This document shows positions 18,907 to 26,633 of a stretch of DNA of 64,000 nucleotides, piece by piece. This DNA is from Arthrobacter crystallopoietes (GTDB taxonomy: Bacteria; Actinomycetota; Actinomycetes; Actinomycetales; Micrococcaceae), in assembly GCF_002849715.1 (NCBI RefSeq), contig NZ_CP018863.1:3348001-3412000 (forward strand). The letters are read 5' to 3'. The notes beneath the pieces were generated by a model. The model saw only the letters and a program-made list of their open reading frames with translations. It was not told the DNA's origin and did no database searches. Numbering within the stretch: position 1 is the stretch's first letter; every line of letters begins with the position of its first letter. Made by a program: the position numbers and the translations under genes.

Positions 18907-19322
18907 TCACCTCACCGGGGGATAGGAGTAGGCAGGGTAGATGTACCCGGGCGCCCAGTAGGGCGTATAGCCGTAGAGATCCTCGTAGTAGCCGCGTTCC
19001 TCGACAATGTCGGGATCGTAGGTGGGCGCACCTGCTATCTTGTCTTTGGCCTGGTCGATACGGACTTCATCGGCACTGATGCCGGACACGGCTTCAATGG
19101 GAATGAAGGACTTTGTCTGGCCCAGCCCGAGGAACCCTCCGGAAGCGACCACCAGGAAGCGTACTTTGTTCTCCGTGGGTCGACCAGGAGGTCGTCGACT
19201 TCGCCAAGTTCCTCGCCGTCTCTGGCCTTGACGTTCCTGCCGCGGATGTCTTCGTCATCTTGGGATACGGTCCGGGCAATGTCGCTGAGCTTTTGGAGAC
19301 TGGCGGCTTTATCGTCTGTCAT
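18907..19322 (-). pseudogene. PRC-barrel domain protein, one frameshift
   Basis: The first frame (ATG 19322, GAGGAG upstream) gives RNVKARDGEELGEVDDLLVD, the classical PRC-barrel strand pattern. Near 19171-19175 a base is missing from a G-run. In the next frame the barrel goes on with FLVVASGGFLGLGQTKSFIP, followed by a tyrosine/proline-rich tail (GYYEDLYGYTPYWAPGYIYP). Restoring one G gives a complete protein of about 138 residues. Probably a stress-related cytoplasmic protein. Recent pseudogene or sequencing error. Confidence 0.75.
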
Positions 19323-19473
19323 GGTTTCTCCTCGTCGGCAATTCAGTATCGAGCGGTCGGCGGTGTGTTGTGACGGACTCCCCTATTCCGGGCGGTCTTT
19401 TTTCGTACCGTGTTTTTCACGTTACGGAGGGCGCAGAGGGGCTGCAACGGATGTTATTCACCTGTGACTCCAT

Positions 19474-19580
19474 CCGCCGCCAAGGCGGCGGGTACATCGT
19501 TTCATCCGCCGGAATCGTGATTGCCATGCCGATTTTCGGCATGGCAATGCGCTGGAGCGGTCGGTGGACCACTCCAGCGC
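19474..19580. repeat. cluster of three perfect or near-perfect hairpins in 107 bp
   Basis: Hairpin 1: CCGCCGCC (19474-19481) with GGCGGCGG (19484-19491). Hairpin 2: ATTGCCATGCCGA (19520-19532), loop TTT, TCGGCATGGCAAT (19536-19548). Hairpin 3: GCGCTGGAG (19549-19557) with CTCCAGCGC (19572-19580), plus inner GGTC/GACC after one mismatch. Hairpins 2 and 3 are directly adjacent. This 315-bp gap (19323-19637) separates a broken PRC gene (leftward) and the end of a DUF1540 gene (leftward). No T-run follows. Could be a terminator complex, a structured RNA or an intergenic repeat. Confidence 0.65.
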
Positions 19581-19637
19581 AAGGGCCAGGCTATTAGCGC
19601 TGCGGTACTGGAAGCCCGTGACCGGGCGGACCCGCTG

Positions 19638-19928
19638 CTACTTGTGTGAGTACGTCAGGCAGTCCGCGTTGTCTGCACCGGGGCCGACGTGGACTTCGGG
19701 TGCGTTGCAGAGCAGGCTTTCATTGTGGACGCACTCCGCCCGCTGGCACGCACCCACCTGGGCGAGAACCTTGGGCAGGCCGCCATGCTTTCCGATGTCA
19801 ACAAACGTTGCACAGGCGGCATGGTCTTCGCCTCCGCCGACGGTGATGGCAAACGCGGTACAGCCTTCATGATCATTGAACCCGCAGCGGGTCACGCTGC
19901 AGTCGGCAACACTGGTGGTAACAGTCAC
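19638..19928 (-). CDS. DUF1540 cysteine-rich protein, 96 aa
   Basis: Two DUF1540 units: CSVTRCGFNDHEGCTAFAIT ... CATF (residues about 10-41) and CQRAECVHNESLLCNAPEVH ... CLTY (61-92). Each has four cysteines in the C-x4-C-x7-C pattern of the family, which is thought to bind a metal such as zinc. GTG 19928 has GGAGG nicely placed upstream, and the annotated stop closes just before the hairpin cluster. Cytoplasmic. Function unknown; DUF1540 proteins are widespread in actinobacteria and clostridia. Confidence 0.85.
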   Translation of the reverse strand: MTVTTSVADCSVTRCGFNDHEGCTAFAITVGGGEDHAACATFVDIGKHGGLPKVLAQVGACQRAECVHNESLLCNAPEVHVGPGADNADCLTYSHK

Positions 19929-20363
19929 GGCAGAACCTCCATGTCAGGTCGTCCGGGACGGACGACGCCTCTTTCCACGGTAAGCCCGAAAGGAGCTGAA
20001 AAATTAGTGCTGATTTAATGCGCTATTTCCCGCTGCGCCGGATGCGCTGGAGGGATTAAGGAAGATTCTGTGGTCCACGCCCATAGAGATGCAGCCTCAG
20101 GATCCGCCCATGCCGGCGTGCAGGAAGGCCGCGCAGGGCAGGTCGGCCTCCGGCTCCGTATCCGGACTCACCTCCGGAAACGGTGGATATCCTGGCCGAA
20201 ACGTCATGCGGAACATGATTTCGCCCCAGCTATGGACGCCTCTTCCTCCGGGGTCCATACTGTGATTCCAAAGGGGTTTATAACGATATGGTGAAGCGCT
20301 TGGGGGCAGGTGGCCGCATATCGATTTTGGGGTATTGGGATCGAACCTGCTTCGGAGGAAATC
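19929..20363. other. 435-bp region without a confident gene
   Basis: Carries the promoters of the leftward DUF1540 gene and the rightward subtilase gene. Two overlapping short frames have coding-like third positions: GTG 20070 rightward (74 codons) and ATG 20258 leftward to a stop at 20097 (53 codons, MDPGGRGVHSWGEIMFRMTF onward). Neither has a good ribosome site and they exclude each other, so neither is called. An AT-rich TTATAAACG-like box on the minus strand near 20278-20286 could be a -10 element. Confidence 0.35.
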
Positions 20364-21695
20364 ATGGGGAGTCTGCATCCAGCAGCGCGCCGGTGGCTGG
20401 CCATTCTGGCCGCATCGGCAACTGCTACGGCCGGAATGGCTTTTCTCGGATCGCCGGCACTGGCCGAGACCGAAGACGACTACATCGTCGTGCTAAAGGA
20501 CTCCGTTGCCGATGTCGAGGACGTCGCGGCGGACCATCAGAAGGAATTCGACGTCGACGAGACCTCGACCTACAGCGAGGCCATCTCTGGCTACGCCGCG
20601 AGCATGACCGCTGCCAACGCCGAGCAACTGGGCAATGATCCGGCGGTGGCGTACGTCGCCTTGGACCGGCAGTTCACCCTCGCGGCGCAGAAGACGCCGG
20701 TCAGCGTGACGCGCACCGGGGCTGATCAGTCCAGTGCCAAAGCCGGCGACGGCGCGGGTTCCGTCGACGTGAACATTGCCGTCATCGACACCGGCGTCGA
20801 TGCCACGCATCCGGACCTCAACGTCCGCGGCGGCGTCGACTGCAGCAGCGGCTCCGCGGTAAACGTGCCGGCGCCGGTGGATGTGATGGGCCACGGCACT
20901 TCGGTGGCCGGTGTGGCGGCGGCCCGCGACAATGATCTGGGCGTGGTGGGAATGGCTCCCGGCGCACCGATCTGGTCCGTGCGGGTGCTGAGCGACGCCG
21001 GGACAATCTCGGAGTCCAGCCTGATCTGCGCCTATGACTGGGTGACCCAGACGCGGACCGATAACAATGCGGACAACGACATCGCGGTCGCCAACGTGAG
21101 CATCGCCGGACCGGGTACCGACGACGGCGCCTGCGGCAGCCAGAGCGGGGACCCGATGCATGCGGCGATCTGCCGTTCGGTCGAGGCCGGGGTGACTTAC
21201 GTGGTGGCGGCCGGCAACGGTGCGACCGATGTGGCCGGCGTCGTTCCTGCCGCCTACGACGAGGTACTGACGGCGACGGCGATCGGCGACTTCGACGGCA
21301 GGCCCGGCGGCGAGGCATCGCCGGTGTGCCTGGGCCAGGACGTGAGTGCCTACGCCAACGATGACAGGCCCGCGAGCTTCTCCAACTTCGCCACGCAGGG
21401 CGACGATCTGGAGCACACCGTCGCCGGACCGGGCGTCTGTGTTGAAACGACGGCCCGCGGCGGTGGTACAGCCTCCCCGCACGGCACCAGCTTTGCCTCC
21501 CCTGCGGTGGCCGGAACCGTGGCGCTCTGCCTGAACCAGGGCACCTGCACCGGATCCGTGGCGGACGTGGTGGACAGCTTCGTGGATGCGACCGAGAAGT
21601 ACAACAACGACAACCCGGACCACGGCTACGAGGGAGACCCGCAGCGGCCGGGCTCGATCTACTACGGCCACCTCATCCGCGGTTCGCTGTTCTAA
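20364..21695 (+). CDS. secreted subtilisin-like serine protease (S8), 443 aa
   Basis: Sec signal peptide (residues 1 to about 32, ALAETED cleavage region), inhibitor I9-type propeptide (about 37-105, DDYIVVLKDS...), then the S8 catalytic domain. The triad is visible: D142 in VIDTGVD, H177 in GHGTSVAG and S376 in GTSFASPAVAG. An N-rich stretch (ADNDIAVANVS) and AAGNG supply the oxyanion asparagine region. ATG 20364 has a perfect GGAGGAA. Extracellular nutrient protease by inference. Likely a single-gene transcript; a strong inverted repeat follows. Confidence 0.93.
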   Translation: MGSLHPAARRWLAILAASATATAGMAFLGSPALAETEDDYIVVLKDSVADVEDVAADHQKEFDVDETSTYSEAISGYAASMTAANAEQLGNDPAVAYVALDRQFTLAAQKTPVSVTRTGADQSSAKAGDGAGSVDVNIAVIDTGVDATHPDLNVRGGVDCSSGSAVNVPAPVDVMGHGTSVAGVAAARDNDLGVVGMAPGAPIWSVRVLSDAGTISESSLICAYDWVTQTRTDNNADNDIAVANVSIAGPGTDDGACGSQSGDPMHAAICRSVEAGVTYVVAAGNGATDVAGVVPAAYDEVLTATAIGDFDGRPGGEASPVCLGQDVSAYANDDRPASFSNFATQGDDLEHTVAGPGVCVETTARGGGTASPHGTSFASPAVAGTVALCLNQGTCTGSVADVVDSFVDATEKYNNDNPDHGYEGDPQRPGSIYYGHLIRGSLF

Positions 21696-21752
21696 CCAAG
21701 TCCGGCTTTGACGGAGGGCACCGGCGCCGGACGGCCAGCTCCCGTTAACGCC

Positions 21753-21816
21753 AGAACGTCCCTGCCGGTACCGACGCCCTCGTGGGAGGGACGATCTGGT
21801 GCGGCAGGGACGTTCT
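21753..21816. repeat. perfect 15-bp inverted repeat between convergent genes
   Basis: AGAACGTCCCTGCCG (21753-21767) and CGGCAGGGACGTTCT (21802-21816) with a 34-bp interval that itself contains GGGAGGGACG, similar to the right arm. It lies downstream of the subtilase and downstream of the leftward SCO4848-like gene, so a two-way terminator is the simple reading. An intergenic palindromic repeat is the alternative. Further right an 11-bp direct repeat GGCTGAAGCTA occurs at 21839 and 21861. Confidence 0.6.
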
Positions 21817-21868
21817 CGCGGGAAAACCTCGGCAAGTAGGCTGAAGCTAAGCCGCCAGGGGGCTGAAG

Positions 21869-22090
21869 CTAGCCTGCCAGCAGCCGGAAGCCGATCACCA
21901 GCGTGGCGATGCCCAGGATCATCGACGTGGTGATCAGCATGAACCGGGTGGTGAGGTAGCTGGTCATATTGCCCTTGTCGTCCTTGGACCGCGGGTCCTT
22001 CCAGACTTGGAGCAGGAACGGCACCCAGGCGATGACGCTCCACAAGCCGGCGAAGACCAGGACCCAGGACAGGGCGGCAGGTACGTTCAC
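21869..22090 (-). CDS. SCO4848 family small membrane protein, 73 aa
   Basis: Two membrane helices: about residues 5-25 (ALSWVLVFAGLWSVIAWVPF) and 48-70 (FMLITTSMILGIATLVIGFR), joined by a charged loop. This is the size and layout of the SCO4848 family of actinobacteria (function unknown). Start is GTG 22090; an ATG far upstream would run through the DUF2505 gene and is rejected. Thirteen bases separate it from the DUF2505 stop, so the two are likely co-transcribed. Confidence 0.65.
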   Translation of the reverse strand: MNVPAALSWVLVFAGLWSVIAWVPFLLQVWKDPRSKDDKGNMTSYLTTRFMLITTSMILGIATLVIGFRLLAG

Positions 22091-22103
22091 AGTCGGTAAG
22101 CCC

Positions 22104-22604
22104 CTATGCCCGGCCGGCGATCCAGGCTTCGGCCTGCTCCGCCTGGATCCGCAGCGCCTTGCCCAGCATCGGCTCGGCTGCGGAGGCAATCTTGCCGCCG
22201 AGGAACGGGATGCCGGAGGTGACTTCGCCTTCGAGATCCACGCGGGTGGAACCGCCATCGGAAACCAGCTTCTGCACGGCGGCCACATCAACCGGCGCAC
22301 CGGCGATCTTGACGCCGACGTTGACGGTGCGGGAGCCGTCGGCCTCCGGTGCCTGCCACTGCTCGGTCTGCGTCACGTTCAGGAACTCGCCCAGCATCTT
22401 GCGCGCAATGTCCGGGAGCCGGGTAGTGGGAATATTCCGGACCACGGTGAGGGTGAAGGGACCATCAACGTCGCCCTCCTGCTCCACGGAGACCAGGCTG
22501 CCGCCGACCATTTCGCTGATGTGGCGGAGGAAGTCCGCGCTGACAAAGGTCTCGGTGACCTGGGCAACGGGGTGGGACAGGTTGGTGGAGGCGCTCAAGG
22601 CCAT
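22104..22604 (-). CDS. DUF2505 family protein, 166 aa
   Basis: START/SRPBCC-like cytoplasmic protein of the DUF2505 family, which is specific to actinobacteria. Family-like features: N-terminal LSHPVAQVTETFVSADFL, a central beta-sheet with TLTVVRNIPTTRLPDIARKM and a C-terminal helix ending in IQAEQAEAWI. The usual length is about 165 residues, as here. The ligand is unknown. It precedes the SCO4848-like gene on the same strand. Confidence 0.85.
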   Translation of the reverse strand: MALSASTNLSHPVAQVTETFVSADFLRHISEMVGGSLVSVEQEGDVDGPFTLTVVRNIPTTRLPDIARKMLGEFLNVTQTEQWQAPEADGSRTVNVGVKIAGAPVDVAAVQKLVSDGGSTRVDLEGEVTSGIPFLGGKIASAAEPMLGKALRIQAEQAEAWIAGRA

Positions 22605-22680
22605 AGGTGGACTCCAAAGATCGGTCTCGGTTGGGATCAGAGTCCATCCTACTGTCTTGTACGGATGCGGCGCCCGCGCG

Positions 22681-22890
22681 TCAGCTCGACGGATCGGCCT
22701 CCACGGCGGCGTCCGCCAGATAGTCCGCGACCGCCGTCTCGTTGATCCGGAACGAGTGGCCGATGTGTACGGCAGGCATTTCGCCGGAGTGGACCAAACG
22801 GTACACGGTCATCTTGCTGACATTGAGCCGGGCTGCGACGTCCGATACTGTCAGGAAGTTGCCGATGTCCAGGTTCTGTTCAGTTGACAT
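22681..22890 (-). CDS. helix-turn-helix (MerR/excisionase-type) DNA-binding protein, 69 aa
   Basis: Single winged-helix domain of the excisionase/BldC type: LTVSDVAARLNVSKMTVYRL (recognition helix) followed by GEMPAVHIGHSFRINETAV, the wing. Acidic C-terminal tail. GGGGAGGAAAA precedes ATG 22890. No phage or integrase gene is near, so a housekeeping regulator is more likely than a prophage excisionase. It lies 76 bp upstream of the DUF2505 gene on the same strand and may share its transcript. Confidence 0.83.
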   Translation of the reverse strand: MSTEQNLDIGNFLTVSDVAARLNVSKMTVYRLVHSGEMPAVHIGHSFRINETAVADYLADAAVEADPSS

Positions 22891-23005
22891 TTTTCCTCCC
22901 CAGGAAAGGTAAAGCCACTGTAGGCCTCGGCTGTGGCGTGGGTGGCGGAAACACGCTGGTGTTGTCGTTTCGATACCGCGGGTGGCCCGCCGTTACCTGA
23001 TCGCG

Positions 23006-25105
23006 TCACAGGGCACCGGGCTTCCCCGGAGTAAAGAGCCAGGTGTCGAACAGCTCCGTCAGGTCCTGCCCCGAGTACTCCTGGGCGAACTGGATGAACT
23101 GCTTCGTGGAGACAACCTTGCCGGCTTTTCCGGTGCTCCAGCTCTTCAGCAGGCCGAAGAACGTGTCGTCGCCGAGCTCCTCGCGCAGTGCGTGCAGCAC
23201 CATCGCGCCGCGGGCCTGCACGGAGGCGTCGAAGACCCGCTCCGCCCCCGGATCCGAGATGCGCAGGTCCCAGAAGGGATCGTCCGCCGGAATGCCGCCG
23301 TAGAATTCGAACGCATCCTGGGCCTTGCCAAGATCCTGTTCCTCGTTCCACAGCCACTGTGCGTAGGTGGCGAAACCGTCCGCCAGCCAGGCATCCCGCC
23401 ACGAGGCGATCGACAGGCTGCCGCCGAACCACTGGTGCGCCAGCTCGTGCACCATCATCGAGTCGGCGCTGGCCGGATCGTAGAACCAGTCTTCCGAGTA
23501 GGTCGGCCGGCTCTGGCTCTCCAGCGCAAACCCCAGACCGTCAATTCCACTTACGACGCCGCCGGCCGCCTCGGCGGGATAGTCACCGAAATTGTCGGCC
23601 AGGAAACCGATGATTTCGGGCTGGCGGGCCAGTCCCTTTTCAACCCGGGCGCCGATGGAGACCGGAGTGGAAACGCCGGCTTCCCAGTCATCTTCGTTGC
23701 CGGGGCTGCCTTCCGGCGCACCGGGAATGGTCCAGCCTTCCAGCCGGTCCCGGTTGCGGTCGTTCTCGAAGGACGTGGTGCCCTCGTCGGTGGAGACGAT
23801 AATGTCCTCGATCAGCACGCCGTCGCGCTGGCCGTTGATGTCGCTGGCGTAGGTGATGGAGAGCTCCACGTCCGTGCCCTTGTAAGCGGACAGGTCGAAC
23901 TCCCACTTCTCCCAGCCGTCGCTGGTGCCGCTGGCAGCCCACCACTTGCCCGAGGTGCCTTCGGCCGTGCAGCCGCCCTCGCCGTCGTCGGTTTGGTAAT
24001 GCTTGAGGAACGGGTGCACCTCGTGCCAGGCCGGGCAGGCCAGGCCGGTGTCGTCGGTGGCGTGGCCGGTGGTGTCCTTGAGCGTGGTCCAGTCCTCGGC
24101 GCCGGCGGTGCGGGCCTCCACGAACGCGAAGTCCCAGCCCGGTTCCGTGTCGCGTTCGAGCCAGAAGGACAGCTCGGCGCCGTCGTTGGGAATGCTGATG
24201 GTGCGGCTGAGCCGCTTGTAGGAGGAGTCCGAGGTGTGGGACCAGGCCAGGCCGTTGCCGTTGCGCGGGGTGATGACGGACTTCAGTTCCGGATCCAGCG
24301 CGTCCCAGTAGTCGATGCCGTCCTTGGCGTAGGAGTCGATCTCGAACTCGCCCACGCTCATCGAGGCCAGGTACGCCGGCAGTTGTTCCTTGGCTTCCCA
24401 CGTCCACGTGGTCCGGCCGCCCTTGGACTTCTTGCCCTTCAGCGCGCCGTTGGCGAGGGCTTCCCAGCCGTCCGGCACGGAGATGTTGTAGGTGAAGGTG
24501 GCCTTGTCCCGCGGGTGGTTGTTGGACGGGAACCAGGTGGGAGCGGTCAGCGGGTGGCCAGTGACGGTGGCGCCGGTTTCGGTGTGGATGAAGCCGGCCA
24601 AGCCTGGCTCCTTGATGGTCTTGGGCACGCCCGAGTACTTGACGACCACGCTGAACTTGTCGCCCTCGCGGATATTCTGCGGCGACCGTACCTTCAGCTC
24701 CCCGTCCTCCGGAACAGACCAATAGGCCGAGAGGCCGTTGACCTCGACGGACTCCACCGAGAGTCCGCGCAAGTCCAGGTTGAAGGCGGACAGATCCTGG
24801 GCGGCGCGGGCGCTGATGGTGGCAACGCCGTCGAGCTTGTCCGTGGGCGGATGATAGGACAGGTCCAATTGGTAGTGCTTGACGTCGTAGCCGCCGTTGC
24901 CGGCCTGCGGGAAGTACTTATCGCCCACGCTTGCCGCACCGGGCTGGGCTTCGAACAACCGCGGATCGGGCGCCGCAAGGGCGGCGGTTCCCGGCAGGAC
25001 AGCCAGACCCGCGGCCAGCGATGCCGCAAGGGCCACCGCGATACCGGTCCTGCGCCATACTGCCGGGCCGGTTGGTTCCGTGCCTGACCAGGATCTGTTG
25101 CTCAT
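23006..25105 (-). CDS. secreted M1-family metallopeptidase homologue with altered active site, 699 aa
   Basis: Signal peptide (about 1-43), an N-terminal M1 beta-domain (KHYQLDLSYHPPTDKLDGVA onward), a long insertion (about 270-470) resembling the MAM-like beta domain of immune-inhibitor-A proteases, then the thermolysin-like domain. The zinc motif H553-E-L-A-H557 is present, but the third ligand position, normally glutamate 19 residues later (NEGFATY), is aspartate D576 (ADGFATY). The transition-state tyrosine (normally VYxxGA) is glutamine Q630 (VQARGA). Activity may therefore be altered or lost. Start ATG 25105 behind AGGGGGC; the upstream in-frame start lacks a site. Extracellular. Confidence 0.85.
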   Translation of the reverse strand: MSNRSWSGTEPTGPAVWRRTGIAVALAASLAAGLAVLPGTAALAAPDPRLFEAQPGAASVGDKYFPQAGNGGYDVKHYQLDLSYHPPTDKLDGVATISARAAQDLSAFNLDLRGLSVESVEVNGLSAYWSVPEDGELKVRSPQNIREGDKFSVVVKYSGVPKTIKEPGLAGFIHTETGATVTGHPLTAPTWFPSNNHPRDKATFTYNISVPDGWEALANGALKGKKSKGGRTTWTWEAKEQLPAYLASMSVGEFEIDSYAKDGIDYWDALDPELKSVITPRNGNGLAWSHTSDSSYKRLSRTISIPNDGAELSFWLERDTEPGWDFAFVEARTAGAEDWTTLKDTTGHATDDTGLACPAWHEVHPFLKHYQTDDGEGGCTAEGTSGKWWAASGTSDGWEKWEFDLSAYKGTDVELSITYASDINGQRDGVLIEDIIVSTDEGTTSFENDRNRDRLEGWTIPGAPEGSPGNEDDWEAGVSTPVSIGARVEKGLARQPEIIGFLADNFGDYPAEAAGGVVSGIDGLGFALESQSRPTYSEDWFYDPASADSMMVHELAHQWFGGSLSIASWRDAWLADGFATYAQWLWNEEQDLGKAQDAFEFYGGIPADDPFWDLRISDPGAERVFDASVQARGAMVLHALREELGDDTFFGLLKSWSTGKAGKVVSTKQFIQFAQEYSGQDLTELFDTWLFTPGKPGAL

Positions 25106-25242
25106 GCTGCCCCCTGAAACAGCGCAGTCGGTGTCTCTACCTTGCGCTGCTTCTGCAAGTGGTGTCAATGAATACGAGCGGTGCAGTTGTTACTGCGCTC
25201 CGGTGCCATTCTTCGTCCCGGTGCTTGGGAAAAAGTTATGTT

Positions 25243-25258
25243 GCAACGTTTACGTTGC
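25243..25258. promoter_or_regulatory. 16-bp palindrome, operator-like
   Basis: GCAACGT-TT-ACGTTGC, perfect 7-bp arms with a 2-bp centre, in the 281-bp divergent region between the M1 peptidase homologue (leftward, start 25105) and the SHOCT protein (rightward, start 25387). Length and symmetry suit a LacI- or TetR-type repressor. No such regulator is encoded next to it. Confidence 0.35.
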
Positions 25259-25386
25259 GGTGGCGCGCGCACCCCTGTATCTCCACGCCGGAGATGGGTA
25301 ATCTGGCTATAAGGAACACCGTTCAGAGGCGACATTGCCCGCGGCTCTACGGCAAGGTTGCTTCGCGTCGAGGGAGATGCATTGCA

Positions 25387-25665
25387 ATGAATGCAGAATG
25401 GTTCTTAGTCGGAGGAGCCTGGCTGTTCGGCCTGGTGCTGCTGATGGTCGTGGTGCTGCTGGCTGTCATGGTGGTGCGGGCCTTTGTGACCGCAACCCGT
25501 GGCGGGCAGGAGCCGTTCCTGTTGCACCCGGCAGCAACGCATCATGCACCACCGCCCCGAAGTGTGGCACGGCAGATCCTGGACCAGAGGCTGGCCCACG
25601 GCCGGATCACTTTGGACGAATATCAGGAGCGGCTGCGCGTCCTCGGCGAAAGCAGCAACGTGTAG
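25387..25665 (+). CDS. SHOCT-domain small membrane protein, 92 aa
   Basis: One membrane segment (about residues 8-34, WLFGLVLLMVVVLLAVMVV) followed by a linker and a C-terminal SHOCT domain, ILDQRLAHGRITLDEYQERL, the typical L-x-x-R-x-A-x-G-x-I-T-x-E/D-E-Y/F pattern. SHOCT is a short oligomerisation motif often joined to membrane anchors in actinobacteria. ATG 25387 has GGGAG upstream. It is convergent with the HNH nuclease gene, 9 bp apart. Confidence 0.8.
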   Translation: MNAEWFLVGGAWLFGLVLLMVVVLLAVMVVRAFVTATRGGQEPFLLHPAATHHAPPPRSVARQILDQRLAHGRITLDEYQERLRVLGESSNV

Positions 25666-25674
25666 CCCGTCAGG

Positions 25675-26610
25675 TCAGTCCTGGTTCCCGGTGCCTTTGA
25701 TCTGCAGCAGCCGGGCGGCATCCCGCTGGGCCGCTTCCTCCTCGGGGCTCAGCACTGTTCCGGCAACATGCGGCGGTGCCGCCATCAAGCGCCTCAGTTC
25801 AGCCGGGGAGTACGGGACGGGCGTGCGCTGATGCGCCATCGCGTGGCAGTTGGCGCAGAGCGGCACCAGATCGGTCAGCGGATCAAGCTGATAGTCCGTG
25901 CCCTGTTCGACGGCCGGAACGATGTGGTGGACCTGGATGTAGTCCTTGCCGAGCCCGCCGTAGGCCGCCCCGAAATTGAAACCGCACGCCGCGCAGCTGG
26001 TTCCATGGTGGCGGATGCAGGCCGTCCTCGCCCGCGGGCTGATTTCGTACCGGTTGGCGGCAACCTTCAGCAGCGCCTCATCCGGAAGCGCCCCCGGCAC
26101 GGCCAGCGTCGCCTCAAACTGCGACGGCCCGGCATAATCGCCCCAGGCGTCACGCAGTGCGGGAAGTTCGGAGGGCGGGATCGGCTCACCCGAGCCACGC
26201 ACCGAGTCCCACTCCACACCGGGCACGCGGTCAGCCAGCTCGTCGTAGGGAACATGTTCGCCCTGGCGCAGGAGGGCGTCGAAAACGACGTCGACGGCGG
26301 CGCCTGATTCCAAGCCTGCGGATCCGGGCGTGGAGACACCGTCCGGTCCCACCACGCCATGGCCGATCAGCCCGCGGTGCTTCCCGCCCGTGAGCAGCAG
26401 CCACACCTCGGTGCCCGGGGAAAGCTCCGGCGCCGGGGCCGGGCCTGGGCTCGGGGAAGTCTGTGCTTGCCCGGCGCGATCTTCCGCCAAGCCAAGGCTC
26501 CATCTGGTCCGGAACCCGCCGGTTTCGGCGACAAGCTCCACCACCTCGGGGAAGGCCGGCTGCCACGCATCCCAATCGGCAGGATCCCAGCCGAGGACGA
26601 TCGCGTTCAT
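25675..26610 (-). CDS. EVE-like/HNH endonuclease, putative modification-dependent restriction enzyme, 311 aa
   Basis: The C-terminal HNH domain has paired cysteines C206-x2-C209 and C252-x2-C255 for structural zinc, the catalytic HH at 228-229 (YIQVHHIVP) and LTDLVPLCANCHAMAH. The N-terminal 100 residues (LGWDPADWDAWQPAFPEVVE ... WLLLTGGKHRGLIGHGVV) resemble the EVE/PUA-like base-reading domain fused to HNH in type IV restriction enzymes. The middle region contains a second small domain. Likely reaction: cutting DNA with modified cytosine. ATG 26610 has GGGGAGGA upstream. No methyltransferase lies nearby, as expected for type IV. The EVE assignment is by pattern. Confidence 0.75.
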   Translation of the reverse strand: MNAIVLGWDPADWDAWQPAFPEVVELVAETGGFRTRWSLGLAEDRAGQAQTSPSPGPAPAPELSPGTEVWLLLTGGKHRGLIGHGVVGPDGVSTPGSAGLESGAAVDVVFDALLRQGEHVPYDELADRVPGVEWDSVRGSGEPIPPSELPALRDAWGDYAGPSQFEATLAVPGALPDEALLKVAANRYEISPRARTACIRHHGTSCAACGFNFGAAYGGLGKDYIQVHHIVPAVEQGTDYQLDPLTDLVPLCANCHAMAHQRTPVPYSPAELRRLMAAPPHVAGTVLSPEEEAAQRDAARLLQIKGTGNQD

Positions 26611-26633
26611 GGGTTCCTCCCCGGCCGTCGGGA

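Noticed and set aside
20097..20258. 53-codon leftward frame (MDPGGRGVHSWGEIMFRMTF onward)
   Set aside because: Coding-like third positions, but no ribosome site, an equally plausible frame on the other strand, and no recognisable family.
22982..25087. 701-codon open frame on the plus strand
   Set aside because: Exact antisense shadow of the M1 peptidase homologue; no ribosome site or domain, repetitive Gly/Val composition.
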